From: an uncultured Sphingomonadaceae bacterium
GTDB taxonomy: Bacteria > Pseudomonadota > Alphaproteobacteria > Sphingomonadales > Sphingomonadaceae
DNA length: 64,000 nucleotides
Reading direction: 5' to 3'
Assembly: GCA_947497455.1 (NCBI GenBank)
Contig: CANMGU010000002.1
Coordinates: forward strand, 590,506 to 654,505
The translations under genes and the position numbers were made by a program. The notes beneath the pieces are model-generated. The model had not been told where the DNA came from. It worked only from the letters and a program-made list of their open reading frames with translations, and made no database searches. Numbering within the stretch: the stretch's first letter is position 1; the number at the start of each line of letters is the position of its first letter. Below are positions 28,389-37,651 of this stretch, one piece after another.

Positions 28389-29278
28389 CTATGGATATCT
28401 CGCCGACAAAAACACTCGACGTCAAAAACCGGCTGGGAGAATGTGTCCTATGGGATGGACGACAGTCGACCATATTGTGGACAGATATTGAATCATCCCA
28501 GTTCTGGGCATGGCATTTCCCTGACGCAGAACCACAAAGTTTCCAGCTGCCCGAAAGACTGGGCAGTTTTGCCCTTACGGATATGGCCGGCACTTATCTG
28601 GGAGCGTTTGAGAGCGGTTTTGCTATCTTCACGCCGTCTGAAGACCTGTTCCAGCTCATCGCGCCCGTATCTGCGGAACACAAACATCTGCGGATGAATG
28701 ACGGTCGCGTAGACCGGCAGGGTCGATTTTGGGCTGCCACTATGGCCGAGCAAGATCCGAAAGGAGAGGAGCCTTGGGGTACATTGTGGCGTCATGATCG
28801 GGGTGATCAAGTTTTCCCGACGCTAACGGGTTTCAAGATCCCCAATAGCTTGTGCTGGAGCCGGGACGGTGAGACGATGTATTTCGCGGATTCACCGCAA
28901 AATACCATCTGGCGTTACGCGTTTGATCCGGACAAGGGGCCGATTGGTGATCCCGTCATATTCGCCAAGACCGATAAAGACGTGCACCCCGATGGTAGCT
29001 GCATCGACAGCGAAGACCATTTATGGAACGCGCAATGGGGTGCTGGTGAGGTTGTGCGATATCGACCGGATGGCAGCATAGAAAGACGGCTGGAACTTCC
29101 GGTAAGTCAACCCAGTTGCGTTGCGTTTGGCGGTCCGAACCTTGATCTGTTGTTTGTGACAACTGCGCGCGTTGACTTGAGTGAGGAGCAGCTTTCAAAC
29201 CAGCCACTAGCGGGCGCTCTTTTTGCGTACCAGATTGATAAAACAGGGATTCCAGAGGTAGTCTGTCGATCGGTATGA
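28385..29278 (+). CDS. SMP-30/gluconolaconase family lactonase, probable galactonolactonase
   Basis: A 297-residue six-bladed beta-propeller lactonase of the SMP-30/regucalcin family. Metal-binding residues are in the expected places: the early glutamate in LGECVLWD (E18), the asparagine in MNDGRVDRQGRFWA, the asparagine in KIPNSLCWSRDG and the aspartate in HPDGSCIDSEDHLW. It would hydrolyse the galactonolactone made by the galactose dehydrogenase, giving D-galactonate for the dehydratase. It overlaps dgoK by 4 bases and is the last enzyme gene before the regulator. Confidence 0.87.
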   Translation: MTMDISPTKTLDVKNRLGECVLWDGRQSTILWTDIESSQFWAWHFPDAEPQSFQLPERLGSFALTDMAGTYLGAFESGFAIFTPSEDLFQLIAPVSAEHKHLRMNDGRVDRQGRFWAATMAEQDPKGEEPWGTLWRHDRGDQVFPTLTGFKIPNSLCWSRDGETMYFADSPQNTIWRYAFDPDKGPIGDPVIFAKTDKDVHPDGSCIDSEDHLWNAQWGAGEVVRYRPDGSIERRLELPVSQPSCVAFGGPNLDLLFVTTARVDLSEEQLSNQPLAGALFAYQIDKTGIPEVVCRSV

Positions 29279-29286
29279 TCTGGGTC

Positions 29287-29316
29287 GCAAGTATCGAAAT
29301 TACAGATGATACTTGC
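29287..29316 (+). promoter_or_regulatory. 9-bp inverted repeat upstream of the GntR regulator gene
   Basis: GCAAGTATC (29287-29295) and GATACTTGC (29308-29316) are perfect inverted arms with a 12-base spacer, placed 8 bases after the lactonase stop and 53 bases before the preferred regulator start. No T run follows, so an operator for autoregulation or an mRNA-processing hairpin is more likely than a terminator. Confidence 0.5.
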
Positions 29317-29369
29317 AACGCACTCATCGCGTCCGCAAAGATGCTCTTCAGGAGCGAGGGAATTCAACT

Positions 29370-30086
29370 GTGGCACGAACGCCAAGAGGAAATTTGACTG
29401 ATCATGTGGCCACTTCACTAGGCCGGTCGATTGTGTCTGGAGAATATGAACCGGGTTCGGTCTTTCAGATCAACGACCTTTGCAGATCGTTTGATGCTAG
29501 CCGCACGGTCATGCGGGAAGCTGTGAAAGCGCTGACCGCCAAAGGTCTCGTAACCTCTCGTGCGAGTGTCGGCAGCATTGTCCAGAAGGAAGAAAGCTGG
29601 AACCTGTCTGATCCGGATGTGCTGGACTGGTTTCTGCATGTAAAGGGCAATACCGTGCCTTTGATCCGGGAATTTATGGAGTTTCGGCTGGCGATCGAGC
29701 CGATGGCAGCGATGCTGGCTGCTGAACTTGGTGATCAGGCGGCCATAGCGAAAATAGACATGGCACTGGACCGGATGAAAGCGGCAAAAAATGGCGAGGA
29801 TGATTCGCTGGCCGCCGATATCGAGTTTCACGTCGCGATATTGCACGCCAGCGGCAATCGTTTCTATGTGAACATGCGGCATACGGTTGACGTAGCGCTG
29901 AATATTTCCATCCGGGTGACCAACCGGTCAAAGGGTGTTGCCTTGGCCAGCGTTGCTGATCATGCGAAAATTGCCGACGCGATCAGGGAAGGAGACGGGG
30001 AAGCAGCAAAAGCGTATATGACAAACCTGATCATGGAAGCCCAACAGCTTTTGCAAGGCAAGATCCCCGCTCTCGAAAATATCTAA
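29370..30086 (+). CDS. FadR-type GntR family transcriptional regulator of the galactose locus
   Basis: A 239-residue regulator with an N-terminal winged helix (about residues 5-72; FDASRTVMREAVKALTAKGLV is split over the recognition helix and wing) and an all-helical C-terminal FCD ligand-binding domain (about 85-225). The preferred start is GTG 29370, with GCGAGGG about 10 bases upstream. A TTG at 29313 is also in frame but would overlap the inverted repeat. It lies between the dehydratase-dgoK-lactonase operon and the convergent aldolase gene (stops abut). Like DgoR of E. coli it would be expected to sense galactonate or a related sugar acid; that is inference. Confidence 0.88.
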   Translation: MARTPRGNLTDHVATSLGRSIVSGEYEPGSVFQINDLCRSFDASRTVMREAVKALTAKGLVTSRASVGSIVQKEESWNLSDPDVLDWFLHVKGNTVPLIREFMEFRLAIEPMAAMLAAELGDQAAIAKIDMALDRMKAAKNGEDDSLAADIEFHVAILHASGNRFYVNMRHTVDVALNISIRVTNRSKGVALASVADHAKIADAIREGDGEAAKAYMTNLIMEAQQLLQGKIPALENI

Positions 30087-30716
30087 TCAGGATAGAAGTT
30101 GAGCGAAGGCCTTTGCTTTGGCGCTTACTGCAGCGGCGCTGTCACCGGCTTGGTATATCGATCCGCCGATGCCGAACCCGGTAGCACCTGCTTGGCGATA
30201 AGTCGGTAAATTTTCCGTCGTAACGCCTCCGACCACGAGCATTTTCGCCTCCGAGGGCAGCACAGCGCGCATCGCCTTTACTCCTGCAGGCGGGACCAAT
30301 TCTCCCGGGAATAGCTTGATCGCGTGCGCTCCGGCATCCAACGCATCAAAGGCTTCACTCGGTGTCAGACAGCCTGGCGTGGAGAGCATGCCACCTGCCA
30401 CTGCGGCTTTGATAACATCCGGCCGCATATTGGGTGAAACAATCAGCTGACTGCCGGTATCCTTGCACCGCGCGACATCAGCAGTATTTAAAACAGTACC
30501 GGCACCGACAATGGCTCTTCCGGCGAAACAACGCGCCATGATCTCGATTGATTTAAATGGATCAGGCGAGTTGAGCGGCACCTCCAATATGGTGATACCA
30601 GCGGCAATAATCGCTTCGCCAATGGCCTCAATCTCATCCGGCTGCACCCCACGCAATATGGCAACCACGGGCATGGCCGAAAGCTGTTTGTCAAACGAGT
30701 CTATCAATTCAGTCAT
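30087..30716 (-). CDS. dgoA: 2-dehydro-3-deoxy-6-phosphogalactonate aldolase
   Basis: A 209-residue class I aldolase of the KDPG/KHG family, which splits KDPGal into pyruvate and glyceraldehyde 3-phosphate. The early catalytic glutamate lies in ILEVPLNSP, the phosphate/pyruvate region in GAGTVLN, and the Schiff-base lysine in AIKLFPGE; the C-terminal GGVTTENL and GFGIGGSIY motifs bind phosphate. The LNSP variant of the first motif (in place of the TLRT of KDPG aldolases) is typical of DgoA. Start at ATG 30716 has GAGG 7 bases upstream; the ATG at 30722 is too close to it. It follows the sugar symporter gene by 28 bp and should be co-transcribed. Confidence 0.93.
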   Translation of the reverse strand: MTELIDSFDKQLSAMPVVAILRGVQPDEIEAIGEAIIAAGITILEVPLNSPDPFKSIEIMARCFAGRAIVGAGTVLNTADVARCKDTGSQLIVSPNMRPDVIKAAVAGGMLSTPGCLTPSEAFDALDAGAHAIKLFPGELVPPAGVKAMRAVLPSEAKMLVVGGVTTENLPTYRQAGATGFGIGGSIYQAGDSAAAVSAKAKAFAQLLS

Positions 30717-30744
30717 GCACATACCTCATCGGGGGGCGGAAATA

Positions 30745-32268
30745 TCAGGCCGCTTCGGCTGCCCGCTGCGCTTTGCCTTCAGTGCTAAAGATAAAGACGG
30801 CCCGGTTTCCGAAAATCAGCCGGTTTACGGTGAGTGCGAATAGCACCGACGTCACCAGCACCACAACCATGACGTCAATATAATGCAACCACGGCAGCCC
30901 GACATGCTGGTAAAATGTCTCGCCCTCGTAAATCAGGCCGGGCTTGTACAAGACAAAATTATGGAAGGCATAAAGCGCAAAGCCCCATAACAGACCGGCT
31001 ATCGCAGCACGGGCATCGACGTGGCGGAACAGCAATCCGACAATGAAGGTCGACAGGATCGGCATGGACAGTAATCCGTTCAATTCCTGCAGCAGATTGA
31101 TGATACTCTCCGCACTCGCAAATAGCGGCACTAGCGCGATGGCAATAAGCGACGCTACAATTCCGACAATGCGGTTGAGCCGCCCCGGGTTTGCACCGGG
31201 GTTGATATATTGCTGGTGGAAATCAATCGTATAAAGCGTCGTCGTGGCATTGAGCACAGCCGAAAATGTTGTGAGCACAGCCGCGGCGATCATCGCGGCA
31301 AACAGCCCGCTCGTCCAGCTCGGCAAGACCTGTGCGACAAGCATGCCATAAGCGCGGTCGCCGACATCGCCGAACAGCTTGTACGCGACCACGCCGGGCA
31401 CCACGACAATTGCTGGAATGATCAAGAACCGGATCGCGGCGGCCGCCATCACGCCTTTCTGGGCCTCACGGACTGTTGGAGCAGCCAGTGCTTTTTGCGT
31501 GATGTTCTGATTGGTGCTCCAGTAGAAAATCTGGATGAACAGCATGCCGGTAAACAGCGTATGGAAAGGAATGGGGGAGTCATTGGACCCGATCATCGTA
31601 ATGCGCTCTGGCGGTACATCGGTGACAATATCGAAATTGACGGCTTGTAGCGCAAGAAAGACAACGACCAGCGCCAATCCCAGAATGCCAACACCGCTAT
31701 AGGTGTCGAGCACAGCCACCGCGCGCAGCCCGCCCAATATGGCATAAGCGGCACCAACGGCTGCGAAAACCGCGGCAATCAGGATAAGGGAAATATTCAC
31801 ACCGAATAGCGACTGCATGAACAATGCGCCGCTATAAATGACGGCTGGCAGATAGATAACAACATTGCCGATAAGAAATAGTGCGGAAATCGTCGTACGG
31901 ATGTTGCGCTTATTGTAGCGCTTTTCCAGAAGTTCGGTAACGGTTGTACAATTATTGCGATAATAGATCGGCACAAAAACAAAGGCCAGAATCGACAGGC
32001 CGACGATGGCGGAAAGCTCCCACCAGGCTAGCAGCAGCATTTGATTGCCATTCATACCGACAAGCTGATCGGTGGACAGGTTGGTCAAGGTGATCGCACC
32101 AGCGATGAAGAACCAGCTTAGACCTCCGCCTGCCAGAAAGACGTCCTTGGCAGACCCATCCTGGCCAGCGCCTTTGCCGCGCACTTTCAGATAGGTAAGC
32201 AGCCCAACCAGAACCATGATCCCGACAAAAACACCGATCTGGACCGCCGACACTCCCCCGCTATTCAT
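30745..32268 (-). CDS. Sodium/sugar symporter (SSS family, SGLT type)
   Basis: A 507-residue inner-membrane transporter with about 13-14 helices. SGLT-family features include the early helix segment ITLTNLSTDQLVGMNGNQ, the sodium-site region and the ATNQ-like stretch YWSTNQNITQKALAA. The gene probably imports galactose or an alpha-galactoside. Start: ATG 32268 has GGGAGAG about 7 bases upstream; ATG 32289 lies inside the 16-bp palindrome and the longer frame to 32724 crosses into the divergent gene, so both are rejected. It is in one operon with dgoA and divergent from the alpha-galactosidase gene. Confidence 0.9.
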   Translation of the reverse strand: MNSGGVSAVQIGVFVGIMVLVGLLTYLKVRGKGAGQDGSAKDVFLAGGGLSWFFIAGAITLTNLSTDQLVGMNGNQMLLLAWWELSAIVGLSILAFVFVPIYYRNNCTTVTELLEKRYNKRNIRTTISALFLIGNVVIYLPAVIYSGALFMQSLFGVNISLILIAAVFAAVGAAYAILGGLRAVAVLDTYSGVGILGLALVVVFLALQAVNFDIVTDVPPERITMIGSNDSPIPFHTLFTGMLFIQIFYWSTNQNITQKALAAPTVREAQKGVMAAAAIRFLIIPAIVVVPGVVAYKLFGDVGDRAYGMLVAQVLPSWTSGLFAAMIAAAVLTTFSAVLNATTTLYTIDFHQQYINPGANPGRLNRIVGIVASLIAIALVPLFASAESIINLLQELNGLLSMPILSTFIVGLLFRHVDARAAIAGLLWGFALYAFHNFVLYKPGLIYEGETFYQHVGLPWLHYIDVMVVVLVTSVLFALTVNRLIFGNRAVFIFSTEGKAQRAAEAA

Positions 32269-32287
32269 ACGCAAACTCTCCCGTTTC

Positions 32288-32303
32288 ATACTATTAATAG
32301 TAT
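32288..32303. promoter_or_regulatory. Perfect 16-bp palindrome between symporter and alpha-galactosidase genes
   Basis: ATACTATTAATAGTAT reads the same on both strands. It sits 20 bp before the symporter start and 80 bp before the likely alpha-galactosidase start. Together with the palindrome at 25666 it follows the pattern ATNNTATNAATANNAT, so both could be sites for the same regulator. Confidence 0.55.
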
Positions 32304-32382
32304 TTTTCGGCTGTGCATGCCAGAACGGTTTTTCTTTTTGCAAAATATAAAATTCGATTACGAACTTGTCATGTCTGGAGAA

Positions 32383-34533
32383 ATGCAAATCGACAATCGC
32401 ATGGAGACAATCCGCTTTGATGCCGGAGAAATGTCCTTCATTCTCTGCTGTGCCAAAGGAGAGCCACCTTTCATTCTTTACTGGGGGCCGCGCCTTGCTC
32501 CTGACATATCCCTTGAACAGGTTCGTCTGCTCTCCACGAGGCAAAGCGCCCACGGCATAGAAGATGTCAATATTCAGCCATCTTTGGCGATGGAGCCTGG
32601 GATCGGCTATACGGGGCCAACCGGCTTCTCTGCCCATCGAGAAGGGCAGGACTGGGGTAGCCGGTTCGTTGTGCAGAACGTCAAACAGGATTTGCAATCC
32701 TGTCAGATAAGCTGCCATGATCATCGCACCGGTATCGCTCTCGATTATGATATTGTGGTCGATAGCGACAATGGTTTGCTGACATTTTCGTCTTCCATCA
32801 CCAATCAGCAGGATTGCCCGCTTGATCTGGTCGATATGGCAACAATCTGCTTACCGATACCCGCACATATAACGGACATTATCGGATTTTCCGGCCGCTG
32901 GGCGCGTGAGTTCCAGATGGAAAGGATCAGCCGGTTTTCAGGTTCCTATATGCGGGAGAACCGGCGTGGCCGCACGTCCCATGACTGTTTCCCCGCGCTG
33001 ATATTGTGCGAAGACAATAGCGACCAACAGTCTGGTGAAGCCTATGGTTTTCATCTGGCATGGAGCGGCAACAGCCGTCTGCGTGTCGATAGCAATGGTG
33101 ATGGCCGTATCTTCGCGTCCATGGGGGCCTTGTTGTTCCCTGGCGAAATCCGGCTGAAGCCAGGTGAGAGCTATCATAGCCCGCAGCTGGTTGCCGCTTA
33201 TTCCGGTTCGGGGCTGTCATCACTGAGCCAACAATTTCATGATCATGTGCGCACCAAGCTGCTCCGCCAATCGACGCGATCGCGCGGGCGACCAGTGCAT
33301 TATAACAGCTGGGAGGCCGTCTATTTCGACCATGACCCGGATCGATTAAAGGCTTTGGCGACGCGGGCTGCAGATGTCGGCGTGGAGCGTTTTGTTCTTG
33401 ACGACGGATGGTTTGGTGCGCGCCGTAACGATGCGGCGGGCCTTGGCGATTGGCATGTCTCGGACGCGGTTTATCCCGATGGACTGAAACCCTTGATTGA
33501 TCACGTCACGGGACTCGGCATGGAGATGGGCATCTGGTTTGAGCCGGAAATGATCAACGCCGACAGCGATCTGTACCGTGCTCATCCGGACTGGATTTTG
33601 GGTCTGGATGGTGTTGAACAGGTGCCCTTCCGCAATCAATATGTGCTCGATATCTCCAGATCGGAAGTATCCGATCATCTGTTTGAGCGGGTCAGCGCAA
33701 TATTGTCTGATCATGATATCGGCTACGTCAAATGGGACATGAACCGTGACCTCAATCACCCTGGCAACGATCAGGGCGTAGCACGAGCATATATGCATGT
33801 GCAGGCGCTTTGGGCATTGATTGATCGCCTGCGCAGCGCCCATCCCGATGTCGAGTTTGAAAGCTGTGCGTCGGGCGGCGGGCGTACCGACTATGGCATG
33901 TTGGCACGAACCGACCGGGTGTGGACTTCCGACAGCAACGACGCACTTGATCGTCAGACCATTCAGCGGGGCGCATCCCATTTCCTGCCGCTCAAGGTGA
34001 TGGGTGCCCATGTTGGTCCGCGCCATTGTCATATCACAGGGCGCACATTGTCGATGGCCATGCGCGCAGGTACCGCGTTGATGGGCCATATGGGGTTGGA
34101 GCTGAATTTGCTGGAGGAACCTGCAGAAGAGCTGGAAGAGTTGAAAGCCGCTATCGTGCTTTACAAAGATCACCGAAACCTTTTGCATGATGGCGATTTT
34201 AGCCGGGTGGACAGTCCAGAATATCTTAACATCATGGGCGTCGTGGCGAAGGACCAGCGCGAGGCGCTCTATTCCGTCGCTTATTTGACCGGACAGGTCC
34301 CGGCACTTCCTGGCCGCTTCCGATTTGCTGGATTAGATCCCAAAGCAAATTACAGAATCCGGCAAATCTGGCCGGAAGACTGGTCTAGCGAGAAATCTCC
34401 ATCGATTGTCGAAGTGCTGGACTTGGGGACAGCAGGGCAAGTGGTTTCTGGTGAATTGTTAACCAAGGTTGGAATGCAGCTCCCGGTCGCGCCACCAGAA
34501 ACGGTTTTGCTTTTTCATCTGAGCGCGGAATAG
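32383..34533 (+). CDS. Alpha-galactosidase, GH36 family
   Basis: About 716 residues (738 if the first ATG at 32317 is used). The N-terminal beta-supersandwich domain (to about residue 310) precedes the TIM barrel. Catalytic nucleophile D452 in YVKWDMNRD and acid/base D517 in WTSDSNDALDR are present, as are the family motifs VHYNSWEAVYF and WFEPEMI. There is no signal peptide, so it should act in the cytoplasm on melibiose- or raffinose-type sugars brought in by the symporter. The start is uncertain: 32317 leaves only 48 bp to the divergent symporter start, so 32383 (GGAG just upstream) or 32401 is preferred. It supplies galactose to the oxidative pathway. Confidence 0.92.
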   Translation: MQIDNRMETIRFDAGEMSFILCCAKGEPPFILYWGPRLAPDISLEQVRLLSTRQSAHGIEDVNIQPSLAMEPGIGYTGPTGFSAHREGQDWGSRFVVQNVKQDLQSCQISCHDHRTGIALDYDIVVDSDNGLLTFSSSITNQQDCPLDLVDMATICLPIPAHITDIIGFSGRWAREFQMERISRFSGSYMRENRRGRTSHDCFPALILCEDNSDQQSGEAYGFHLAWSGNSRLRVDSNGDGRIFASMGALLFPGEIRLKPGESYHSPQLVAAYSGSGLSSLSQQFHDHVRTKLLRQSTRSRGRPVHYNSWEAVYFDHDPDRLKALATRAADVGVERFVLDDGWFGARRNDAAGLGDWHVSDAVYPDGLKPLIDHVTGLGMEMGIWFEPEMINADSDLYRAHPDWILGLDGVEQVPFRNQYVLDISRSEVSDHLFERVSAILSDHDIGYVKWDMNRDLNHPGNDQGVARAYMHVQALWALIDRLRSAHPDVEFESCASGGGRTDYGMLARTDRVWTSDSNDALDRQTIQRGASHFLPLKVMGAHVGPRHCHITGRTLSMAMRAGTALMGHMGLELNLLEEPAEELEELKAAIVLYKDHRNLLHDGDFSRVDSPEYLNIMGVVAKDQREALYSVAYLTGQVPALPGRFRFAGLDPKANYRIRQIWPEDWSSEKSPSIVEVLDLGTAGQVVSGELLTKVGMQLPVAPPETVLLFHLSAE

Positions 34534-34575
34534 AACTTCATTCCAGATTTGGGTGACAGCGGTGAACGACAAAAA

Positions 34576-34599
34576 GAAGGCCGCGATGACGCGGCCTTC
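34576..34599. terminator. Bidirectional rho-independent terminator
   Basis: A perfect 10-bp stem (GAAGGCCGCG/CGCGGCCTTC) with the loop ATGA lies between the convergent alpha-galactosidase and TonB-receptor genes. On the minus strand it runs into five T residues; on the plus strand it is followed by a T-rich stretch. Confidence 0.88.
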
Positions 34600-34625
34600 C
34601 TGTTTGTTTAGTTTAGTCGGATTGG

Positions 34626-37600
34626 TCAGAAGCGCATCCGAACACCCGTATAGTAACGCCGACCGAATATGTCATAGACGTCTGCTGCTGTGTCAGAGCC
34701 AGTGACGTTAAATGGCGCAGAGGTCGGGATTAGGGGCGCATCGTTGTCGAGCAAATTATCTACACCAAAGTAAAACTCAAACTCCTCTGATACTTTATAG
34801 TTCAACTGGCTGTCCAAGTAGAACTGAGCATCCACAGCATCACCACAATCCACACAGAACTGATCATCTGTCACGGCAGAGCTAATGTAAGTTCCGGTAA
34901 ACCCGATGCGGAACGGCCCTTCTGAATATCCCAGATTTGCAGTGAAGCGATCTTGGGAGGTTCCGATCTCGCCTGCCGACGGATCGACTGGTTGATCATC
35001 CCGCTGCCGGAAGTCATTTTTGAACACATGAGTATAGGCGACCCTGGCGCTCAACCTCCCATCAAGGCCCAGAGCGTCCAATCCAGTATTATATGAAGCG
35101 GTTACATCAATACCTTCTGTTTTCAAGCTCGCGCCATTGAGCTGTTGAGCATCAACGAATTCGATTGATCCTGCACTATTTGTCGATGTCTGATTTGCAC
35201 GTCGAGTAATGAACGAACAGGATACCGCATCAGCATTGTTAAAGCATTGGTCCAGCGTAAATGCCCGCCCTGGAGCGGCAATCACATTGCTTACATCGAT
35301 ATTATAATAGTCGACCGTGATTGTGAGGTTGCGGAGGGCGTCAATAGAACGCGGATTGATCACCGCACCAACGGTCCAGCTATCTGCCTTTTCTTCTTCC
35401 AGATCAGGGTTGGACAGGTTGAAGCCACTTATGCCTTGGATGTCCGCCTGTACCAGCTGGAATTCGCCGCCATTTGCCGCAATATTTGCATTTACCCCTG
35501 CAAAGGCCCGGCAAGCTGTTGCCAAAGCGCTTGTTTCAGTTGCTGTAACGCCACCATTCGGGCCAGTTCCGCCATTTGCACAAGGATCTTGCAGGCCGGG
35601 TGGAAATGTCTGTCCAGCGCCTGCAAACAACTCATCGATATTCGGCGCCCGCACAGCACGTGAATAGGTACCGCGCAATCGAATGTCTTCGATCGGCTGC
35701 CATGTCAGTGTACCATTGTAGCTTACGACAGTTCCCACTGTGGAATAATCGGCAACACGGATAGCACCACCTGCCTCTAGCAACTCAAAGCCTGGCGTAT
35801 TGGCGAGGATGGGCACTTTAACTTCAAGATAACCCTCGAGAACGTCAAATTCACCGAAAGAGTCGCCCAGCTTATTGCCGCCGTTTAAGCCAGCATTGGT
35901 CAGGGCGTCATTGTCTTCTTCACTTTCTTCACGGCGATATTCTACGCCTGCCGCAATGCCGAGCGGACCGGCTGGCAAGTCAAAAAGAGAGCCATAAATA
36001 TTGCCCTGAACAACTTGTTGAGTAATCTTGGTTTGAAAGGTTGCTTGCGCGTCAATAAAGGCGATCGCGTCCTGTGAAATGTTACCTTCGCCAAAAATAT
36101 TGATCGGCACACAACCACTGGCCCTAGCATCAGCATTGATACAGATAGCTTCGGTAACATCACCGTCGCCATCAATATCATCAATATCAGCTTGAGCGGC
36201 CAATGCTTGCTGGAAACTTTGGATGTTGACTTGTCCACTGGATGTCTGATTCTCAGAAGTCTGGCCAAAATTGTAGCTCACGTCCCAATTGAACTTATCG
36301 TCAAATATTGCGCCATCAAAGCCGACAACAAAACGATAGAAATCGCGGGTTGTATCACCTGATCGTGGACCAAACTCGACTAGACGACGTTGGAACCCGA
36401 TGTCTCTCAGACCATCACCATCGGTATCTTGAGCGGCTGCGACAATATCTGCTGGAACCAATGGGTTGACCAATACTGCACCATTAACATCATTCTCAAT
36501 TGGCATCCGACCGGTCCCTGGATAAATGCCGGTGCTGCCCCCCGATTGCAAAGCAAAGGGTTCGATAATGCGTGATGATTCGGTGCGGCTATACGTTCCT
36601 TCAAAAAACAGATTCACGTGGTCCGAAATTTCGTAACTGCCAACAGTTGCGAATAAATATCGTTCGACGGGAACTGCCAGTGTACGGAAGTTTTGGCGAT
36701 TGAACCCATTCGGTCCAACCCCACCCGGACATGTCGTGCCATTGGTTGTAAAGCAGGGCTGAAGATTACCATTTGGATCAAAGGTGAAATCATCACCTAC
36801 ACCCGGCGTTCCCGCGACATCGAATCTGCCTTGCGGGGGAAAGCTGGAGAAAAATGGTTCCAGTTCCTCGTTTACGTCACCGCCGAAGAAAATATTCGAA
36901 ATGGCATCAACCTGAGTATTTGAACGTTCACGTGACAATAATCCGTCTTCATTTGAATAGCCAAAGTGAACCATCACGTTACCGCGGCCATCCGCGACAT
37001 TTGTCCCAAAGGTCAAATTGGCTTGATAGCGCAAGTCATCACTGCGCTCGGTTAGACCGATTTGGCCATTGGCTTCTATGCCCTCAAAATCCTTTTTGTA
37101 GACAAAGTTCACAACGCCAGCGACGGCATCTGAACCATATAACGAAGATGCGCCTCCGGTCAGAATATCTACGCGCTCAAGAAATTGTGTTGGAATGACG
37201 TTAAGGTCAACAATTGACGTACCGGGAATCCCAGCAACGACACGGCGACCATTGACCAATACCAATGTTCGGTTTGAGCCAAGGTCACGAAGGTCAACAG
37301 ACGCCACACCGGTACCGGAGGTTAGAAATGCCGAGTTCGTCCGGCTGAGGGCTGGTGTACCGAAGGCAGGATTTTCTAGAAGCAGCTCTTGAACATTGGT
37401 TACGCCTGAGTCGTCAATCGCGGCGTCATCCAGGATTTGCAAAGGTGCAGCAGACTCAACAGTGGGCGAGGCGATACGCGAGCCGGTTACGACAATGAGA
37501 TCGCTGCTGTCTTCTGATTCTTGTCCGGATTCTGCCGCTTGTTGATCTTGTGCCTTTGCTGTTGTGGCAGAGATAGCTAGCGCCATAATTGCTGCCGATG

Positions 37601-37643
37601 CAAAAGACTGGCGTAGGGTTTTAGTTTTAAAATTGGATCTCAT
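34626..37643 (-). CDS. TonB-dependent outer-membrane receptor
   Basis: A 1005-residue outer-membrane receptor. A signal peptide (about residues 1-31, ending ATTAKAQ) precedes a TonB-box-like segment (DLIVVTGSRI), the plug domain (about 45-190) and the 22-strand barrel, ending with the aromatic C-terminus RRYYTGVRMRF. The size and the plug motif TGGASSLYGSDAVAGVVNF are typical of the large sphingomonad receptors that take up oligosaccharides or plant compounds. The position next to the alpha-galactosidase suggests an alpha-galactoside as cargo, which is inference. Calcium-type Asp-rich loops (DIDDIDGDGD, DTDGDGLRD) are inserted in the extracellular parts. Confidence 0.93.
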   Translation of the reverse strand: MRSNFKTKTLRQSFASAAIMALAISATTAKAQDQQAAESGQESEDSSDLIVVTGSRIASPTVESAAPLQILDDAAIDDSGVTNVQELLLENPAFGTPALSRTNSAFLTSGTGVASVDLRDLGSNRTLVLVNGRRVVAGIPGTSIVDLNVIPTQFLERVDILTGGASSLYGSDAVAGVVNFVYKKDFEGIEANGQIGLTERSDDLRYQANLTFGTNVADGRGNVMVHFGYSNEDGLLSRERSNTQVDAISNIFFGGDVNEELEPFFSSFPPQGRFDVAGTPGVGDDFTFDPNGNLQPCFTTNGTTCPGGVGPNGFNRQNFRTLAVPVERYLFATVGSYEISDHVNLFFEGTYSRTESSRIIEPFALQSGGSTGIYPGTGRMPIENDVNGAVLVNPLVPADIVAAAQDTDGDGLRDIGFQRRLVEFGPRSGDTTRDFYRFVVGFDGAIFDDKFNWDVSYNFGQTSENQTSSGQVNIQSFQQALAAQADIDDIDGDGDVTEAICINADARASGCVPINIFGEGNISQDAIAFIDAQATFQTKITQQVVQGNIYGSLFDLPAGPLGIAAGVEYRREESEEDNDALTNAGLNGGNKLGDSFGEFDVLEGYLEVKVPILANTPGFELLEAGGAIRVADYSTVGTVVSYNGTLTWQPIEDIRLRGTYSRAVRAPNIDELFAGAGQTFPPGLQDPCANGGTGPNGGVTATETSALATACRAFAGVNANIAANGGEFQLVQADIQGISGFNLSNPDLEEEKADSWTVGAVINPRSIDALRNLTITVDYYNIDVSNVIAAPGRAFTLDQCFNNADAVSCSFITRRANQTSTNSAGSIEFVDAQQLNGASLKTEGIDVTASYNTGLDALGLDGRLSARVAYTHVFKNDFRQRDDQPVDPSAGEIGTSQDRFTANLGYSEGPFRIGFTGTYISSAVTDDQFCVDCGDAVDAQFYLDSQLNYKVSEEFEFYFGVDNLLDNDAPLIPTSAPFNVTGSDTAADVYDIFGRRYYTGVRMRF

Positions 37644-37651
37644 TTTGGATT

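Noticed and set aside
24613..30716. L-arabinose oxidation locus
   Set aside because: Dehydrogenase, lactonase and dehydratase families would fit, but KDGal kinase and KDPGal aldolase plus the alpha-galactosidase point to galactose.
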